Assembly: GCF_035920445.1 (NCBI RefSeq)
Contig: NZ_CP109162.1
Coordinates: 6,324,001-6,388,000, forward strand
Direction of reading: 5' to 3'
Length of the DNA: 64,000 nt
Origin: Nocardia sp. NBC_01730
GTDB lineage: Bacteria > Actinomycetota > Actinomycetes > Mycobacteriales > Mycobacteriaceae
In this document: piece after piece, positions 8,299 to 17,314 of the stretch
How positions within the stretch are numbered: position 1 is the first letter of the stretch
Layout: each line of letters opens with the position of its first letter
Made by a program: the position numbers and the translations under genes
The notes under the pieces: generated by a model
Database searches by the model: none
The model's input: the letters and a program-made list of their open reading frames with translations, nothing else
Told to the model about the DNA's origin: nothing

Positions 8299-8871
8299 CT
8301 AACCGCTGATCGTATTCGCGTCAGGCACATCGGAAATGGCAGGCGATGGCAGTAGCTGTGGCGCCGGAAGCGCGGTCAGAATGCCCAGGTCGGGTCGCGC
8401 GCATGCGTAGAAGCGGTCCCTGGCATCCGACGCCCGGATCAGAGCCTGGCGGATGGCCTCGGCGGACACCGCGGTATCGGTGTGCAGCACGCGCAGTTCC
8501 CAGACCTTCTGCTGCCAGTTCCGCGCTGCCTCGACCGTCGGACCGTCAGCGAGCAGCAGGATCGACTCGAGCAGGTCAGCGCGTGCGTCTTCCGCAGTGG
8601 CCAAGAGTGGCCAGCCTTCGGACATGGACAGCGTCTCATGGCCAGGCCATAGCTCGGGGTGCATCGCGGCAGCCATCTTCACGTGCAGCCGAACCTCATG
8701 CTTGATGGCACCCGCGAACGCAACGTAGGCCTCGTGCCGTGCGCTGTCCCATCGTGTCGCATGATGACGGCTCCATTGCAGACGATCTTTGCGAACGTTG
8801 AAGTAGTAGCCGATCCACGCCGAGGTCGCGCCGGTGACGATGGCGATCACCGCACTGTAGAGCGCAAGCAT
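8299..8871 (-). CDS. Hypothetical protein with single N-terminal membrane anchor
   Basis: This 190-residue protein starts with a hydrophobic helix (about residues 3-24) followed by a basic NVRKDR stop-transfer stretch. The rest is a long, mostly helical soluble region with no recognised domain. The start is supported by a leaderless promoter (TAGGCT, 6 nt before the ATG). Its stop lies 137 nt upstream of the SDR start on the same strand, so the two could be read through but are probably separate units. Confidence 0.65.
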   Translation of the reverse strand: MLALYSAVIAIVTGATSAWIGYYFNVRKDRLQWSRHHATRWDSARHEAYVAFAGAIKHEVRLHVKMAAAMHPELWPGHETLSMSEGWPLLATAEDARADLLESILLLADGPTVEAARNWQQKVWELRVLHTDTAVSAEAIRQALIRASDARDRFYACARPDLGILTALPAPQLLPSPAISDVPDANTISG

Positions 8872-8877
8872 CGCCCA

Positions 8878-8883
8878 AGCCTA
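8878..8883 (-). promoter_or_regulatory. -10 element for leaderless mRNA of the membrane-anchored hypothetical gene
   Basis: TAGGCT followed by six bases and then the ATG fits the actinobacterial TANNNT leaderless arrangement. Confidence 0.5.
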
Positions 8884-9139
8884 TGCACTCTGGTTGGACG
8901 CATCTCAACTGCCCTGTCGGCCAGTCGAATTCGGATCGCTGATCGCGCCGACCCCGTGCCTCCGAGCCGGGACCGGTCCCGACTGCCGTCGGGACCGGTG
9001 TGACCCTGATCATGCCGCGAGGGGTCGGCTGGACTTGAACTCACCGGGCGAACTCGGCTCGCGACCGATAACGGCGTCGGCTGTAGATCGTGGCCCCAGG
9101 GCATTCGGATAGTTCTGATACCGACCTCACCATGCAACA

Positions 9140-9179
9140 AAGAAGGCCCCTGACCAGTTGAATGGTCAGGGGCCTTCTT
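9140..9179 (-). terminator. Strong intrinsic terminator after tRNA-Pro
   Basis: A perfect 17-bp stem (arm ending GGCCCCTGACCA) with a 6-base loop lies just downstream of the minus-strand tRNA. It is A/T-flanked on both sides, so it can act in either direction. Confidence 0.85.
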
Positions 9180-9195
9180 GTCGTCTCAACCACGA

Positions 9196-9270
<75 letters not shown>

Positions 9271-9330
9271 TGAATCGAACCTGGAGTAGCTTACAACAGG
9301 GTGGGGTGAGACGTTAAACCGGCAGGTCAG

Positions 9331-11352
9331 TCAGCCTTCGTGGGGCCGGATGCTGGTGAAGATGCGCTTGGCGGTCTCGGTGCCGAGGGCGTTGGGGACG
9401 CCGGTGTCGGCGACGATCACCATGACGAAGTTTCCGCTGTCGCTGGGGAACGCGACGGTGTAGACGGAGTACGCCGTGGCGCAGCCGGGCTTGGCCTGGC
9501 TGACGGTGCCGTTGGTCTCCACGAACATGCCGTGCTGTGATCCGTCCAGCGACGCCAACGGCACGGGCGCGCCCGGGGTGCTGTCGGAGGATTCCTTGTA
9601 GGCGAGTTTGGCTGTCCTCGTACCGAGTTCGGTTGCCGCGCTTGCCGAATCGGCGTCATTCGAGCCGGTGAGGAAGGCGACGGTTCGGGTCGAGCCAGGG
9701 CAGTAGCCCTTGCCCTCGCTGGCGTAACCCTTGCCCGCGACCGCGTTGGGCGGCTCGCCGAAGCCGCCGATGGTGCCCTGCGAAGCGACGGTCCAGTCGG
9801 CGGGCACGTCGTAGGCCGCACCGCGGTCCGGTGCGACGACCACCTGGTAGCCCGGGATGAGCGAGGCCTCGTTGCCTGCGCCGCTCGCGGTTGTTGTCGG
9901 CGCAGGCGTTGTCGTCTGCGCGGAGGTGTGCGCGCCCCCGGTCGTGGTGAGTGCGCTCACCATCGATGGTGAGCTCTCCTGCGCGGAATCCGATCCGCGC
10001 TTGGCCAGCGCCACCGCCGTCACCGCGACACCGGCCACCAGCAGCACGACCAGCCCGACCAGCAGCACAGTCTTGCCCCGGCCACCGCGGTTCGGTCCAT
10101 AACCCGAAAACCCGGCGTGCGGAGCGTACTGCGCGGCGCCGTAGCCGGGCCGGTAGCGCTCGAGCGGGATCACCTCGCCGTACTGCTCCGGCCCGCTGTG
10201 GGCTGGTCGCCATTGCAAGTTCGGATCCGGCTGCCCGAACCCGTCGGCGCTCGGATATCCGAGCAAGGTCGGTGTGCTGTCGTCCGGCCCACCTCGCCCC
10301 GGGGTTCCAGCGCTCTGCTGCCAGCCACCGGAGGACGCGGGCTGGTCGAGCGGACCCAGCGGTTGCCCGAGCATGGTCGGACCGGTGTGCCCGTGGCCCG
10401 TCTCGGGCGAGCCGAAGTCGCGCTGCCCCGGCGCGTACTGTCCGGGCGCCACGTGTCCGCCGAGGTGGTGGGCCTGCATCGTCTCGTCGGTTCGGCCGGT
10501 CGTGTCCTGCCCGGGCTGCCGGTGTTCGGCGAGTGGCTGCGCCAGCAGGGTCGGGTCGGCCTGGCCGGACGAGGGCTGCGGGCTCGATGTCCACTGTCCG
10601 GCGGGCGTCTGGGCCAGGAGCGTCGGGTCGGCTTGTGCGGCCGAACCGGCATTGTGCGGCCACGAAGGCGCGGCAGGCTCCGCGGAGTGGGGTTGCCACT
10701 GGAGTGTGGGCGCGGCCTGACCGCCCATTCCCGGCTGGGTGGGGTCGGGCTGAGCCGTCGGTCCGGACGCGGGTTGGTTCAGGTGGCCGAGTTGTTGCGC
10801 GTCAGGTGTCTGTCCTGCCTGTCCTGCCGGGCTCGGCTGCCACGGATAGGACGGAGCGTTCCCTTCGTGTGGCGGTTCGGGCGCACCGACTCCCGGCTGC
10901 CACTGCGAAGTCGGAGCGTACTGGTCGTACCGCGGTTCCGCCTGTTCACGCCCTCCCGTGTTCGGACGCCCTTGCGGTGTGAGCTGATCCGAATCACGTT
11001 CGCCCGCTTGCTCATTCGAGCTACGCCGCCATGGTGTGGCGGGGCGGGCGGGTTCGCTCGCCGCGGGGTGCTCGGTCGCGCCGGGCCACCGGTGTGTGGA
11101 AGGAGTCGAGTGTCCCTCGGTGCTCGGACTGCCCGACCACTCAGCGCCCGAAAACTGGTGTCCCTGCGGCGTTTCGGACTGCCCGGGCGCCGCCGGATGC
11201 GCCCCGGAGGTCGGCCGCCCCGTGGGATCGGAACCGTCACGCGTCGCATCGGGATCGAAATATGCTGCTCCGGACGGCTGTTGCCGAGGCTGCTGCGCAC
11301 CCGGCCGTCCCGGAACCGCCGGGTCGTCGCGCCGGTCGTCGAATTCACTCAC
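9331..11352 (-). CDS. Large Pro/Gln-rich single-pass membrane protein with extracellular C-terminal domain
   Basis: This 673-residue protein has a long N-terminal cytosolic tail (about residues 1-425) rich in Pro, Gln, Gly and Ser. The tail carries degenerate repeats of the form ADPTLLAQ, PTLQWQP and PTMLGQPL. A single membrane helix (about 432-452, VLLVGLVVLLVAGVAVTAVAL) is followed by a Ser/Thr linker and an extracellular domain of about 180 residues with several Gly-rich segments and two cysteines (KGYCPGS, KPGCATA). Nocardia genomes carry many proteins of this design; the exterior domain may be the DUF8017 type, but I am not certain. The GTG start has AGGGA 7 nt upstream. Function is unknown. 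Confidence 0.75.
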   Translation of the reverse strand: MSEFDDRRDDPAVPGRPGAQQPRQQPSGAAYFDPDATRDGSDPTGRPTSGAHPAAPGQSETPQGHQFSGAEWSGSPSTEGHSTPSTHRWPGATEHPAASEPARPATPWRRSSNEQAGERDSDQLTPQGRPNTGGREQAEPRYDQYAPTSQWQPGVGAPEPPHEGNAPSYPWQPSPAGQAGQTPDAQQLGHLNQPASGPTAQPDPTQPGMGGQAAPTLQWQPHSAEPAAPSWPHNAGSAAQADPTLLAQTPAGQWTSSPQPSSGQADPTLLAQPLAEHRQPGQDTTGRTDETMQAHHLGGHVAPGQYAPGQRDFGSPETGHGHTGPTMLGQPLGPLDQPASSGGWQQSAGTPGRGGPDDSTPTLLGYPSADGFGQPDPNLQWRPAHSGPEQYGEVIPLERYRPGYGAAQYAPHAGFSGYGPNRGGRGKTVLLVGLVVLLVAGVAVTAVALAKRGSDSAQESSPSMVSALTTTGGAHTSAQTTTPAPTTTASGAGNEASLIPGYQVVVAPDRGAAYDVPADWTVASQGTIGGFGEPPNAVAGKGYASEGKGYCPGSTRTVAFLTGSNDADSASAATELGTRTAKLAYKESSDSTPGAPVPLASLDGSQHGMFVETNGTVSQAKPGCATAYSVYTVAFPSDSGNFVMVIVADTGVPNALGTETAKRIFTSIRPHEG

Positions 11353-11389
11353 CGTTTTCCCTACCTGACACTCGTCTCGGCAGGGGACC

Positions 11390-12352
11390 TTAGCGGGCGA
11401 CGGCCTCCGACGCCGACACGCCCTGGCCCGCGTCGGCTCCCGGACGCCTCGGTGGCGCGGCGACCAGCGTCAACAGGGTTGCCTCTGGGCGGCAGCAGAA
11501 TCGGTACGGCGCCCACGGCGAGGTGCCGATGCCCGCGGAGACATGCAACTGGGTGCGCCCACCCCATTTGGAGGGGCCCTTCACCCGGGAGCGGTCGATG
11601 CCGCAGTTGGTGACGAGTGCGCCGTATCCGGGCAGGCACAGTTGGCCGCCGTGCGTGTGCCCAGCCAGCACCAGGTCGTAGCCGTCCTCGGCGAAGCGGT
11701 CCAGTACCCGCGGCTCGGGTGAGTGGGTGAGACCGATCCGCAATTCGGCCAATGGGTTCGGAGCACCCGTGATGGTGTCGTAGCGGTCGCGCTGCAGGTG
11801 CGGATCGTCCACACCGGCGGTGGCGATCCGGATGCCCGCCACCTCGAGGTCACGGCGGACGTGCGTCAGATCGAGCCAGCCGCGCTCGGTGAAGGCCGCG
11901 CGCAGGTCCTTCCACGGCAGCGGAGCGCCGAAGGTGCGGCGGTGGTCCTTCTTGAAGTACTTCAGCGGGTTCTTCGCCACCGGCGCGAAGTAGTCGTTGC
12001 TGCCGAAGATGAAAAGACCCGGGCGGGAAAGCAATCCGCCGAGGGCCTGGACAACCGCGGGCACCGACTTCTGGTGCGAGAGGTTGTCGCCGGTGTTGAC
12101 CACCAGATCTGGCTCCAAGCGGTCCAGCTCGCGCAGCCACTGCTGCTTGAGCTTCTGGCCTGGCATCATGTGCAGATCACTGATGTGCAGCACCCGCAGC
12201 GATGACGACCCCGGCGCCAACACGGGCATGGTCGCCTCCCGCAGAACGAAGGCGTTGCGTTCGACCAGCGAGGCGTAGCCGATTCCGGCCACCGCGGCAC
12301 CGGCGGCTCCCAGCGCGGTCGTGCGTACAGCAGAGGTCGAGATCACGGGCAT
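11390..12352 (-). CDS. Calcineurin-like metallophosphoesterase (YkuE/YaeI type)
   Basis: This 320-residue protein has an N-terminal hydrophobic segment (residues 8-28) and then all five metallophosphatase blocks: HISDLHMMPG, NTGDN, GSNDYF (in place of GNHD), a central H region (GLTHSPEP) and GHTHGGQLC. Members hydrolyse phosphodiesters or lipid-linked phosphates at the membrane using two metals. The start is fixed by the leaderless promoter directly upstream. It is divergent from the YqeY-like gene. The position beside ponA2 matches Rv3683 in M. tuberculosis. Confidence 0.88.
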   Translation of the reverse strand: MPVISTSAVRTTALGAAGAAVAGIGYASLVERNAFVLREATMPVLAPGSSSLRVLHISDLHMMPGQKLKQQWLRELDRLEPDLVVNTGDNLSHQKSVPAVVQALGGLLSRPGLFIFGSNDYFAPVAKNPLKYFKKDHRRTFGAPLPWKDLRAAFTERGWLDLTHVRRDLEVAGIRIATAGVDDPHLQRDRYDTITGAPNPLAELRIGLTHSPEPRVLDRFAEDGYDLVLAGHTHGGQLCLPGYGALVTNCGIDRSRVKGPSKWGGRTQLHVSAGIGTSPWAPYRFCCRPEATLLTLVAAPPRRPGADAGQGVSASEAVAR

Positions 12353-12358
12353 TTGCCC

Positions 12359-12364
12359 AGCATA
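12359..12364 (-). promoter_or_regulatory. -10 element for leaderless mRNA of the metallophosphoesterase
   Basis: TATGCT lies 6 nt before the ATG, the TANNNT leaderless geometry. Confidence 0.5.
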
Positions 12365-12472
12365 GGTGACCCCGCGCGGGAGCGCCGGGTGTGTTTCCGC
12401 ACAAGCGCGGGTTCGGACGCCGAGAAATCCGACAGCGGTGCAAATGTGGTGGGCCCGCCGCGACGGACCGGC

Positions 12473-12478
12473 TACCGT
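12473..12478 (+). promoter_or_regulatory. -10 element for leaderless mRNA of the YqeY-like gene
   Basis: TACCGT lies 7 nt before the ATG of the YqeY-like gene. With the element at 12359 it makes a compact divergent promoter region. Confidence 0.5.
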
Positions 12479-12485
12479 GAGCTGC

Positions 12486-12950
12486 ATGTCGGAACTCAAA
12501 TCGCAGCTGCGGACGGACCTGACCGTCGCGATGAAAGCCAAGGATACGCTGCGCCTTTCCACGTTGCGGATGCTGCTCACGGCGATCCAGACCGCGGAGG
12601 TCGCAGGCTCGGAAGCACGCGAGCTCTCCGACGCCGAGGTCGTCGCCGTGCTGCAGAAGGAGTCGAAGAAGCGCAACGAGTCCGCCGAGGTCTACACCCA
12701 GGCTGGGCGCGGCGAACTGGCGGCGAACGAGCATGCCGAAGCGCACATCATCGACGAATACCTGCCGACCCAACTGACCGACGCTGAGGTCGCCGACCTC
12801 GCCGACACCGCGATCGCGCAGGTGGCCGAGGAAATCGGTGAGCGGCCCGGCATACGCCAGATGGGCCAGGTCATGAAGATCGCCACCGGGCTCGCGGCGG
12901 GAAAGGCCGACGGTTCGCGGATCTCGGCCGCGGTGAAGGCACGACTGTAG
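12486..12950 (+). CDS. GatB/YqeY domain-containing protein
   Basis: This 154-residue protein matches the stand-alone YqeY family along its whole length. The N-terminal helical part has the typical LRLSTLRMLLTAIQTAE segment, then a KKRNESAEVYTQAGR stretch, an EYLPTQLTDAE motif, and a C-terminal domain ending in GSRISAAVKARL. The C-terminal domain is shared with the tail of the amidotransferase subunit GatB and is thought to contact tRNA. The exact role of YqeY is unknown. Confidence 0.92.
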   Translation: MSELKSQLRTDLTVAMKAKDTLRLSTLRMLLTAIQTAEVAGSEARELSDAEVVAVLQKESKKRNESAEVYTQAGRGELAANEHAEAHIIDEYLPTQLTDAEVADLADTAIAQVAEEIGERPGIRQMGQVMKIATGLAAGKADGSRISAAVKARL

Positions 12951-12966
12951 CGTCGCGTGAACTGCG

Positions 12967-13002
12967 AAAGGGGCCGCGAACCGGATGGTTCGCGGCCCCT
13001 TT
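12967..13002. terminator. Bidirectional terminator between the YqeY-like gene and ponA2
   Basis: A 16-bp perfect stem (AAAGGGGCCGCGAACC and complement) with a 4-base loop GGAT ends in T's on the plus strand and A's on the other side. It serves both converging genes. Confidence 0.88.
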
Positions 13003-13010
13003 TCGGTCAC

Positions 13011-15380
13011 TCAGCGCGGGATCGGGATCGGAATCGGGATCGGTGGCAGCCGCGGTATCGGCAGGCCGGGCGGCCCCGGTGGCGGCCCCGGTGGTGGCCC
13101 GGGCGGCGGGGCTTCCCGCACGGTGCCGTCACTGATGTAGAGCGTGATCACCGAACCGGGGATCGCCGAGCCGTTCGGCGCGGTCCCCATCACGGTGCCC
13201 TTCGGCTGCGACCCGGCGCCGGTCACCGACGTCACCTGAAAGCCGGCGGCGACCAGCGCGGAGGTGGCCTCGCCCTGGGTCTTGCCTGCGACGTCTGGCA
13301 CCTGGGCGTTGTTCGAGCCGCGCACGTACTTGTCGTCCAGCGGTGGCAGCCCGGGCGTCGGGAACAGGGGTACCACCGGCTTGATCGCGTTGAACCAGGT
13401 GCGCGCCGGTTCGTTACCGCCGAACAGGTTGCCGTCGCCGCAACTGTGCAGCGGGAACGAGCAGATCTCGCCGGGCGTCGGGCTGTCGCCGTAGATGTAG
13501 GCCGCGGCGGCCAGCGAGTTGGTGAATCCGAGGAAGGCCGACGAACGGTGGCTCTCGGTGGTGCCCGTCTTGCCGGAGAGCGGGAAGTTCCAGCCCGCCG
13601 ATCGAGCCGCACCCGCGGCGGTGCCGCTGATGTCGTCCTTGCTCATCGCGTTGGCCAGGGTGTTCGCCAGACCTGGCTCGACGACCTGCTCGCACGCCTG
13701 CTGGGTCAGCGGCACCTGCCTGCCCTGGCGGTCCACGACATCCTTGATCGGGTTCGGCGGGCACCACCGGCCGCCGGAGCCTAGTGTCGCGGCGACATTG
13801 GACAGCTCGAGCGGGTTGATCGCGACCGGGCCGAGGGTGAAGGAGCCGAGATTCTGGTCCTTGACCATGTCGGCCAGGCTTTGGTTGCCGTGGCCGGACG
13901 TGCCCGCCTCGGTGTAAGTGCGCATACCGAGGCGGATGGCCATGTCGACGGTCGGGGTGACTCCGACCGCCTGGATAAGCTTGACGAAGGCGGTGTTCGG
14001 TGAGGTGGCCAGCGCCTCCGTCACCGACATCGGCGACTTGTACTTGCCCGCGTTCTCGACGCAATAAGTGGCAGGCGGGCAGCCGCGCGCACCACCGTTA
14101 CCCATACCCTTGGCCTCGAACCGGCCGGGCACGTCGAGTTCGGCGTCGATGCCGAGGCCCTTCTCCATGGCCGCGGCGGTCGTGAAGAGCTTGAAGATCG
14201 AGCCGGCGCCGTCACCGACCAGCGAGTACGGCTGGGGCTGCACGGTCTCGCTCGCGTCCCGGTTCAGGCCGTAGGTGCGACTGCTTGCCATCGCGAGCAC
14301 CGGGTGGGAGTCCGGCCCCGGCGCGACCACGGACATGACCTGTGCGATGTCATCGAGGTTCGGGTTGGCCGCCTCGGCCACCGACCGCTTCACCGAGTCC
14401 TGTACGGCTGGGTCGAGGGTGGTCTTGATGCGATAGCCACCCTTATCGATCTGGTCGCGGCTGATACCCGCGTTCGCGAGGTACTGCAGCGCGTAGTCGC
14501 AGAAGAAGCCGCGGTCGTTGGCCGCGATGCAGCCCCGTGGCAGGCCTTTGGGCTCCGGAAGCACCCCCAGCGGCTTGGTCTTGGCCTCGCGGAACTCGTT
14601 GGCGCGGCTCGGGATGTTCTGGATCAGGGTGTCCAGCACCGTGTTGCGCCGGGCCAGCACGCCGTCGGCATTGGTGTAGGGGTTGAGCTTCGAGGAACTC
14701 TGCACCATGCCCGCCAGCATCGCGGCCTGCCAGATGTTCAGCTCGGACGCGTCGACGCCGAAGTAGGTCTGCGCGGCGTCCTGGATGCCGTAGGAGGAAT
14801 TACCGAACGGGACGAGGTTGAGGTACCGGGTAAGGATCTCGTCTTTGGTCAGCTCCCGGTCCAGCGTGAGCGCCATCCGGATCTCACGGATCTTGCGGGC
14901 CGGGGTGGTCTCGATGGCGGCGCGGCGCTCGGCGTCGGTCTTGGCGACCACGAGCAGCTGGAAGTTCTTCACATATTGCTGATCCAGCGTCGACGCGCCC
15001 TGCTGGACCTCGCCGCTGCTGGTGTTGGTAAGGAACGCGCGTAGCGTGCCCTGCCAGTCCACGCCCTCGTGTTCGGCGAAACGTCGGTCCTCGATGGACA
15101 CGATCGCCAGCTTCATGTCGTTGGAGATCTTGTCGCTGGGGACCTCGAACCGGCGCTGCTCGTACAGCCAGGCGATCGGATTGCCCGCCGCGTCGACCAT
15201 GGTCGAGACTGCGGGCACCGTTCCTTCCACCAATTCCGCGGAGACGTTGTCGACGGCGTCGGCGGCGCGGTTGGATACGAATCCGAAACCGCCCGCGAGC
15301 GGGAACAACAACCCGGCGACGAGCACGGCGGCCAGCGCGCAGCTGCCGGCCAGCCTCGCGAGCGTATGTGTGATCGGCAC
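13011..15380 (-). CDS. ponA2: Bifunctional class A penicillin-binding protein PonA2
   Basis: This 789-residue protein has a signal-anchor helix (about residues 8-30), a glycosyltransferase domain with the catalytic IEDRRFAEHEG block (Glu97), and a transpeptidase domain with SxxK (GSIFKLFT), SPN (ATSPNTAF) and KTGTTE. One PASTA domain (NAQVPDVAGKTQGEATSAL onward) and a Pro-rich tail with repeated IPIP follow. It polymerises and cross-links peptidoglycan. Length and order match M. tuberculosis PonA2 (Rv3682, about 810 residues). The GTG start aligns with that protein's N-terminus and is supported by a leaderless TAGTCT 7 nt upstream; longer starts only add Arg/Pro-rich filler. It is divergent from whiB4. 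Confidence 0.95.
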   Translation of the reverse strand: MPITHTLARLAGSCALAAVLVAGLLFPLAGGFGFVSNRAADAVDNVSAELVEGTVPAVSTMVDAAGNPIAWLYEQRRFEVPSDKISNDMKLAIVSIEDRRFAEHEGVDWQGTLRAFLTNTSSGEVQQGASTLDQQYVKNFQLLVVAKTDAERRAAIETTPARKIREIRMALTLDRELTKDEILTRYLNLVPFGNSSYGIQDAAQTYFGVDASELNIWQAAMLAGMVQSSSKLNPYTNADGVLARRNTVLDTLIQNIPSRANEFREAKTKPLGVLPEPKGLPRGCIAANDRGFFCDYALQYLANAGISRDQIDKGGYRIKTTLDPAVQDSVKRSVAEAANPNLDDIAQVMSVVAPGPDSHPVLAMASSRTYGLNRDASETVQPQPYSLVGDGAGSIFKLFTTAAAMEKGLGIDAELDVPGRFEAKGMGNGGARGCPPATYCVENAGKYKSPMSVTEALATSPNTAFVKLIQAVGVTPTVDMAIRLGMRTYTEAGTSGHGNQSLADMVKDQNLGSFTLGPVAINPLELSNVAATLGSGGRWCPPNPIKDVVDRQGRQVPLTQQACEQVVEPGLANTLANAMSKDDISGTAAGAARSAGWNFPLSGKTGTTESHRSSAFLGFTNSLAAAAYIYGDSPTPGEICSFPLHSCGDGNLFGGNEPARTWFNAIKPVVPLFPTPGLPPLDDKYVRGSNNAQVPDVAGKTQGEATSALVAAGFQVTSVTGAGSQPKGTVMGTAPNGSAIPGSVITLYISDGTVREAPPPGPPPGPPPGPPGLPIPRLPPIPIPIPIPR

Positions 15381-15387
15381 GACCCCA

Positions 15388-15393
15388 AGACTA
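15388..15393 (-). promoter_or_regulatory. -10 element for leaderless ponA2 mRNA
   Basis: TAGTCT, then seven bases, then the GTG start of ponA2. It decides between this start and longer alternatives. Confidence 0.5.
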
Positions 15394-15622
15394 CGGGGTG
15401 CCCCGCGCGCCTTCTTGGCGGCATTTGTCCGATGGCCGGAACTGGTGATCCGTGAACCAGCATGGGCGTGTCGCGGATTCGGCTCTGGCGTGTCGGGGAA
15501 CGGCATATCCGGAATCTGCCTGACCGTCCTGTATGAGCCCGACTTTGCAGGGACGGACGTACCAAAAAATCTCGGGACGGTCTTGCGCAAGCGCTATACC
15601 TTTACCTAGATTGAGAACCCAG

Positions 15623-15638
15623 TGTGATAGAGCTAACA
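15623..15638. promoter_or_regulatory. Crp-like box upstream of whiB4
   Basis: TGTGATAGAGCTAACA matches the mycobacterial Crp consensus TGTGA-N6-TCACA at 9 of 10 fixed positions. It lies about 110 bases before whiB4, and a crp gene is 6 kb away. Binding is inferred only. Confidence 0.4.
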
Positions 15639-15750
15639 CTCAAATGTGGAATGTGGTGCACTGCGCAGCGGGGTTTGGGTTGCTGCGGTGGTGACACGCG
15701 ATTCTGGAGCGCCGTTGACCCGGTGTTCGGACTGCAAAGGGGCACACCAA

Positions 15751-16074
15751 ATGCACATGACAACCCCCATCGCTCGATTGGACGTGGAGCAGGCCGAAGC
15801 AAGAATCGCCTGGGTAGCCCAGGCCCGATGCAAAGAAGTAGATCCCGATCAGCTGTTCGTCCGCGGTGCGGCGCAGCGCAAAGCGGCGACGATCTGCAGG
15901 CACTGCCCGGTGCTCATGCAGTGTGGTGCCGACGCTCTCGACAATCGTGTCGAGTTCGGCGTGTGGGGCGGCATGACCGAACGACAGCGCCGCGCGCTGC
16001 TGAAGCAGCATCCGGAGGTGACATCCTGGGCCGATTTCTTCCAGGCCCAGCGCCAGCATCAGGTGGCGATGTAG
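15751..16074 (+). CDS. whiB4: WhiB-family iron-sulfur redox sensor WhiB4
   Basis: This 107-residue protein has the four Fe-S cysteines in WhiB spacing (C27, C49, C52, C58; ICRHCPVLMQC), the GVWGG turn, and the basic RQRRALLKQHPEV DNA-binding helix. Near-identity in the block RGAAQRKAATICRHCPV to M. tuberculosis WhiB4 as I recall it, plus the divergent position next to ponA2, supports the name. WhiB4 carries an O2/NO-sensitive [4Fe-4S] cluster and in mycobacteria regulates the oxidative stress response. AAAGGGG lies 8 nt before the ATG; a second ATG two codons later is also possible. Confidence 0.94.
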   Translation: MHMTTPIARLDVEQAEARIAWVAQARCKEVDPDQLFVRGAAQRKAATICRHCPVLMQCGADALDNRVEFGVWGGMTERQRRALLKQHPEVTSWADFFQAQRQHQVAM

Positions 16075-16102
16075 TCCTGGCAGGTAGTCCTAGCAGAACA
16101 AT

Positions 16103-16134
16103 GAAACGGAGCCCGCGGCAGCGGGCTCAGTTTC
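16103..16134. terminator. Terminator between whiB4 and the ArsA-like operon
   Basis: An 8-bp GAGCCCGC/GCGGGCTC stem with a 4-base loop is extended by GAAAC/GTTTC across a single mismatch, and T's follow. It serves the two converging transcripts. Confidence 0.75.
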
Positions 16135-16174
16135 GTTTGAAGACGGTTGAACCGATAGCGGATACGCCTGAGTA

Positions 16175-17314
16175 TCAGACGGTTACCTGGACGGTGCGGG
16201 TGAGCTGATCGCCGACGGCGCGCAGTGCGTCGAGATCGGACACCTCGAACGGAAGCGTGGTCACCGTGACGATCGGTACGCGGGGATGCGCGCCGGTGAA
16301 GCGGGATAGCAGGTGCTGTTCCCGCTTGTCGGTGGCAACCCGGCGCGCATGGACGCGCAGCACCGCCGCGGTGAGTGGATCGGACTCCTCGAGCTGGTCG
16401 GCGGCAGTCAGCGCGTGATCGGCCGACAGCGAGCTGAGCGCCGGATGTGTCCGGTTCAGCACCAGCCCGGCCAGCGGCATGCGCTCGGTGGAGAGCCGAT
16501 CGACGAAGAACGAGGCTTCGCGCAGAGCGTCCGGTTCCGGCGCCGCGACCACCAGGAAGTGTGTGCCGGGCTTCGACAGCATCGCGTAGGTGCGGTCGGC
16601 GCGGTCCTGGAAGCCACCGAACAGAGAATCCAGCGACTGTAGGAAGTTCGACGCGTCCTTGAGCATCTGCCCGCCGACGATGGTGGACACCGCGCGCACG
16701 GCCAGGCTCATCGCACCGGTCACCAGCCGGGTGACGCCGCGGCCCGGCGCCATGATCACCCGGATCATGCGGCCGTTGAGGAAGTTGTTCAGCCGCTTCG
16801 GCGCGTCCAGGAAGTCGAGGGCGTTACGCGAGGGCGGGGTGTCCACCACGATCAGGTCCCACTCGCGCTGGTGGGCCAGCTGGCCCAGCTTCTCCATGGC
16901 CATGTACTCCTGCGTGCCCCCGAAGGACGACGCGACGGTCTGATAGAAGGGGTTGGCGAAGATCTGCTCCGCCTTCTCCGGGCTGGTGTGCTCGAGCACC
17001 ATGTCGTCGAACGTGCGACGCATGTTGAGCATCATCGCGTGTAGCTCGCCCTTGGCTTCCGGGCCAAGTGCTACCCGCTGCGGGCTGTTGTCCAGCTCGG
17101 CGACGCCGAGCGACTGGGCCAGTCGGCGAGCCGGGTCGATGGTGAGCACCACGACCTTGCGCCCCTGCTCGGCCGCGCGCAACGCGATCGCGGCGGCGGT
17201 GGTCGTCTTCCCGACGCCGCCGGAGCCACAGCAGACCACCACGCGCGCCGACGGGTCGGCGAGGATCTTCGACATGTCCAGCGGGGCCGCCACGGACGGG
17301 ATCGGCGTGCTCAT
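16175..17314 (-). CDS. ArsA/Get3-family ATPase (second of a pair, Rv3680-like)
   Basis: This 379-residue protein has a deviant Walker A ([14 protein letters not shown]) near residue 30, a switch I-like [11 protein letters not shown], and switch [17 protein letters not shown]. It lacks the Cys pair that binds arsenite in true ArsA. The first four bases overlap the end of the preceding gene (ATGA), so the two ATPases are co-translated and probably form a heterodimer. In M. tuberculosis the Rv3679-Rv3680 pair forms a Get3-like complex linked to stress and glycerol tolerance. The client of this pair here is unknown. Confidence 0.9.
   Translation of the reverse strand: MSTPIPSVAAPLDMSKILADPSARVVVCCGSGGVGKTTTAAAIALRAAEQGRKVVVLTIDPARRLAQSLGVAELDNSPQRVALGPEAKGELHAMMLNMRRTFDDMVLEHTSPEKAEQIFANPFYQTVASSFGGTQEYMAMEKLGQLAHQREWDLIVVDTPPSRNALDFLDAPKRLNNFLNGRMIRVIMAPGRGVTRLVTGAMSLAVRAVSTIVGGQMLKDASNFLQSLDSLFGGFQDRADRTYAMLSKPGTHFLVVAAPEPDALREASFFVDRLSTERMPLAGLVLNRTHPALSSLSADHALTAADQLEESDPLTAAVLRVHARRVATDKREQHLLSRFTGAHPRVPIVTVTTLPFEVSDLDALRAVGDQLTRTVQVTV

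Larger units (their letters stand above)
15381..15750. other. Divergent control region between ponA2 and whiB4
   Basis: The region holds the ponA2 leaderless promoter and a Crp-like box, both listed separately. There is also a whiB4 leader that ends in AAAGGGG 8 nt before the start. No gene is visible in it. Confidence 0.6.
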
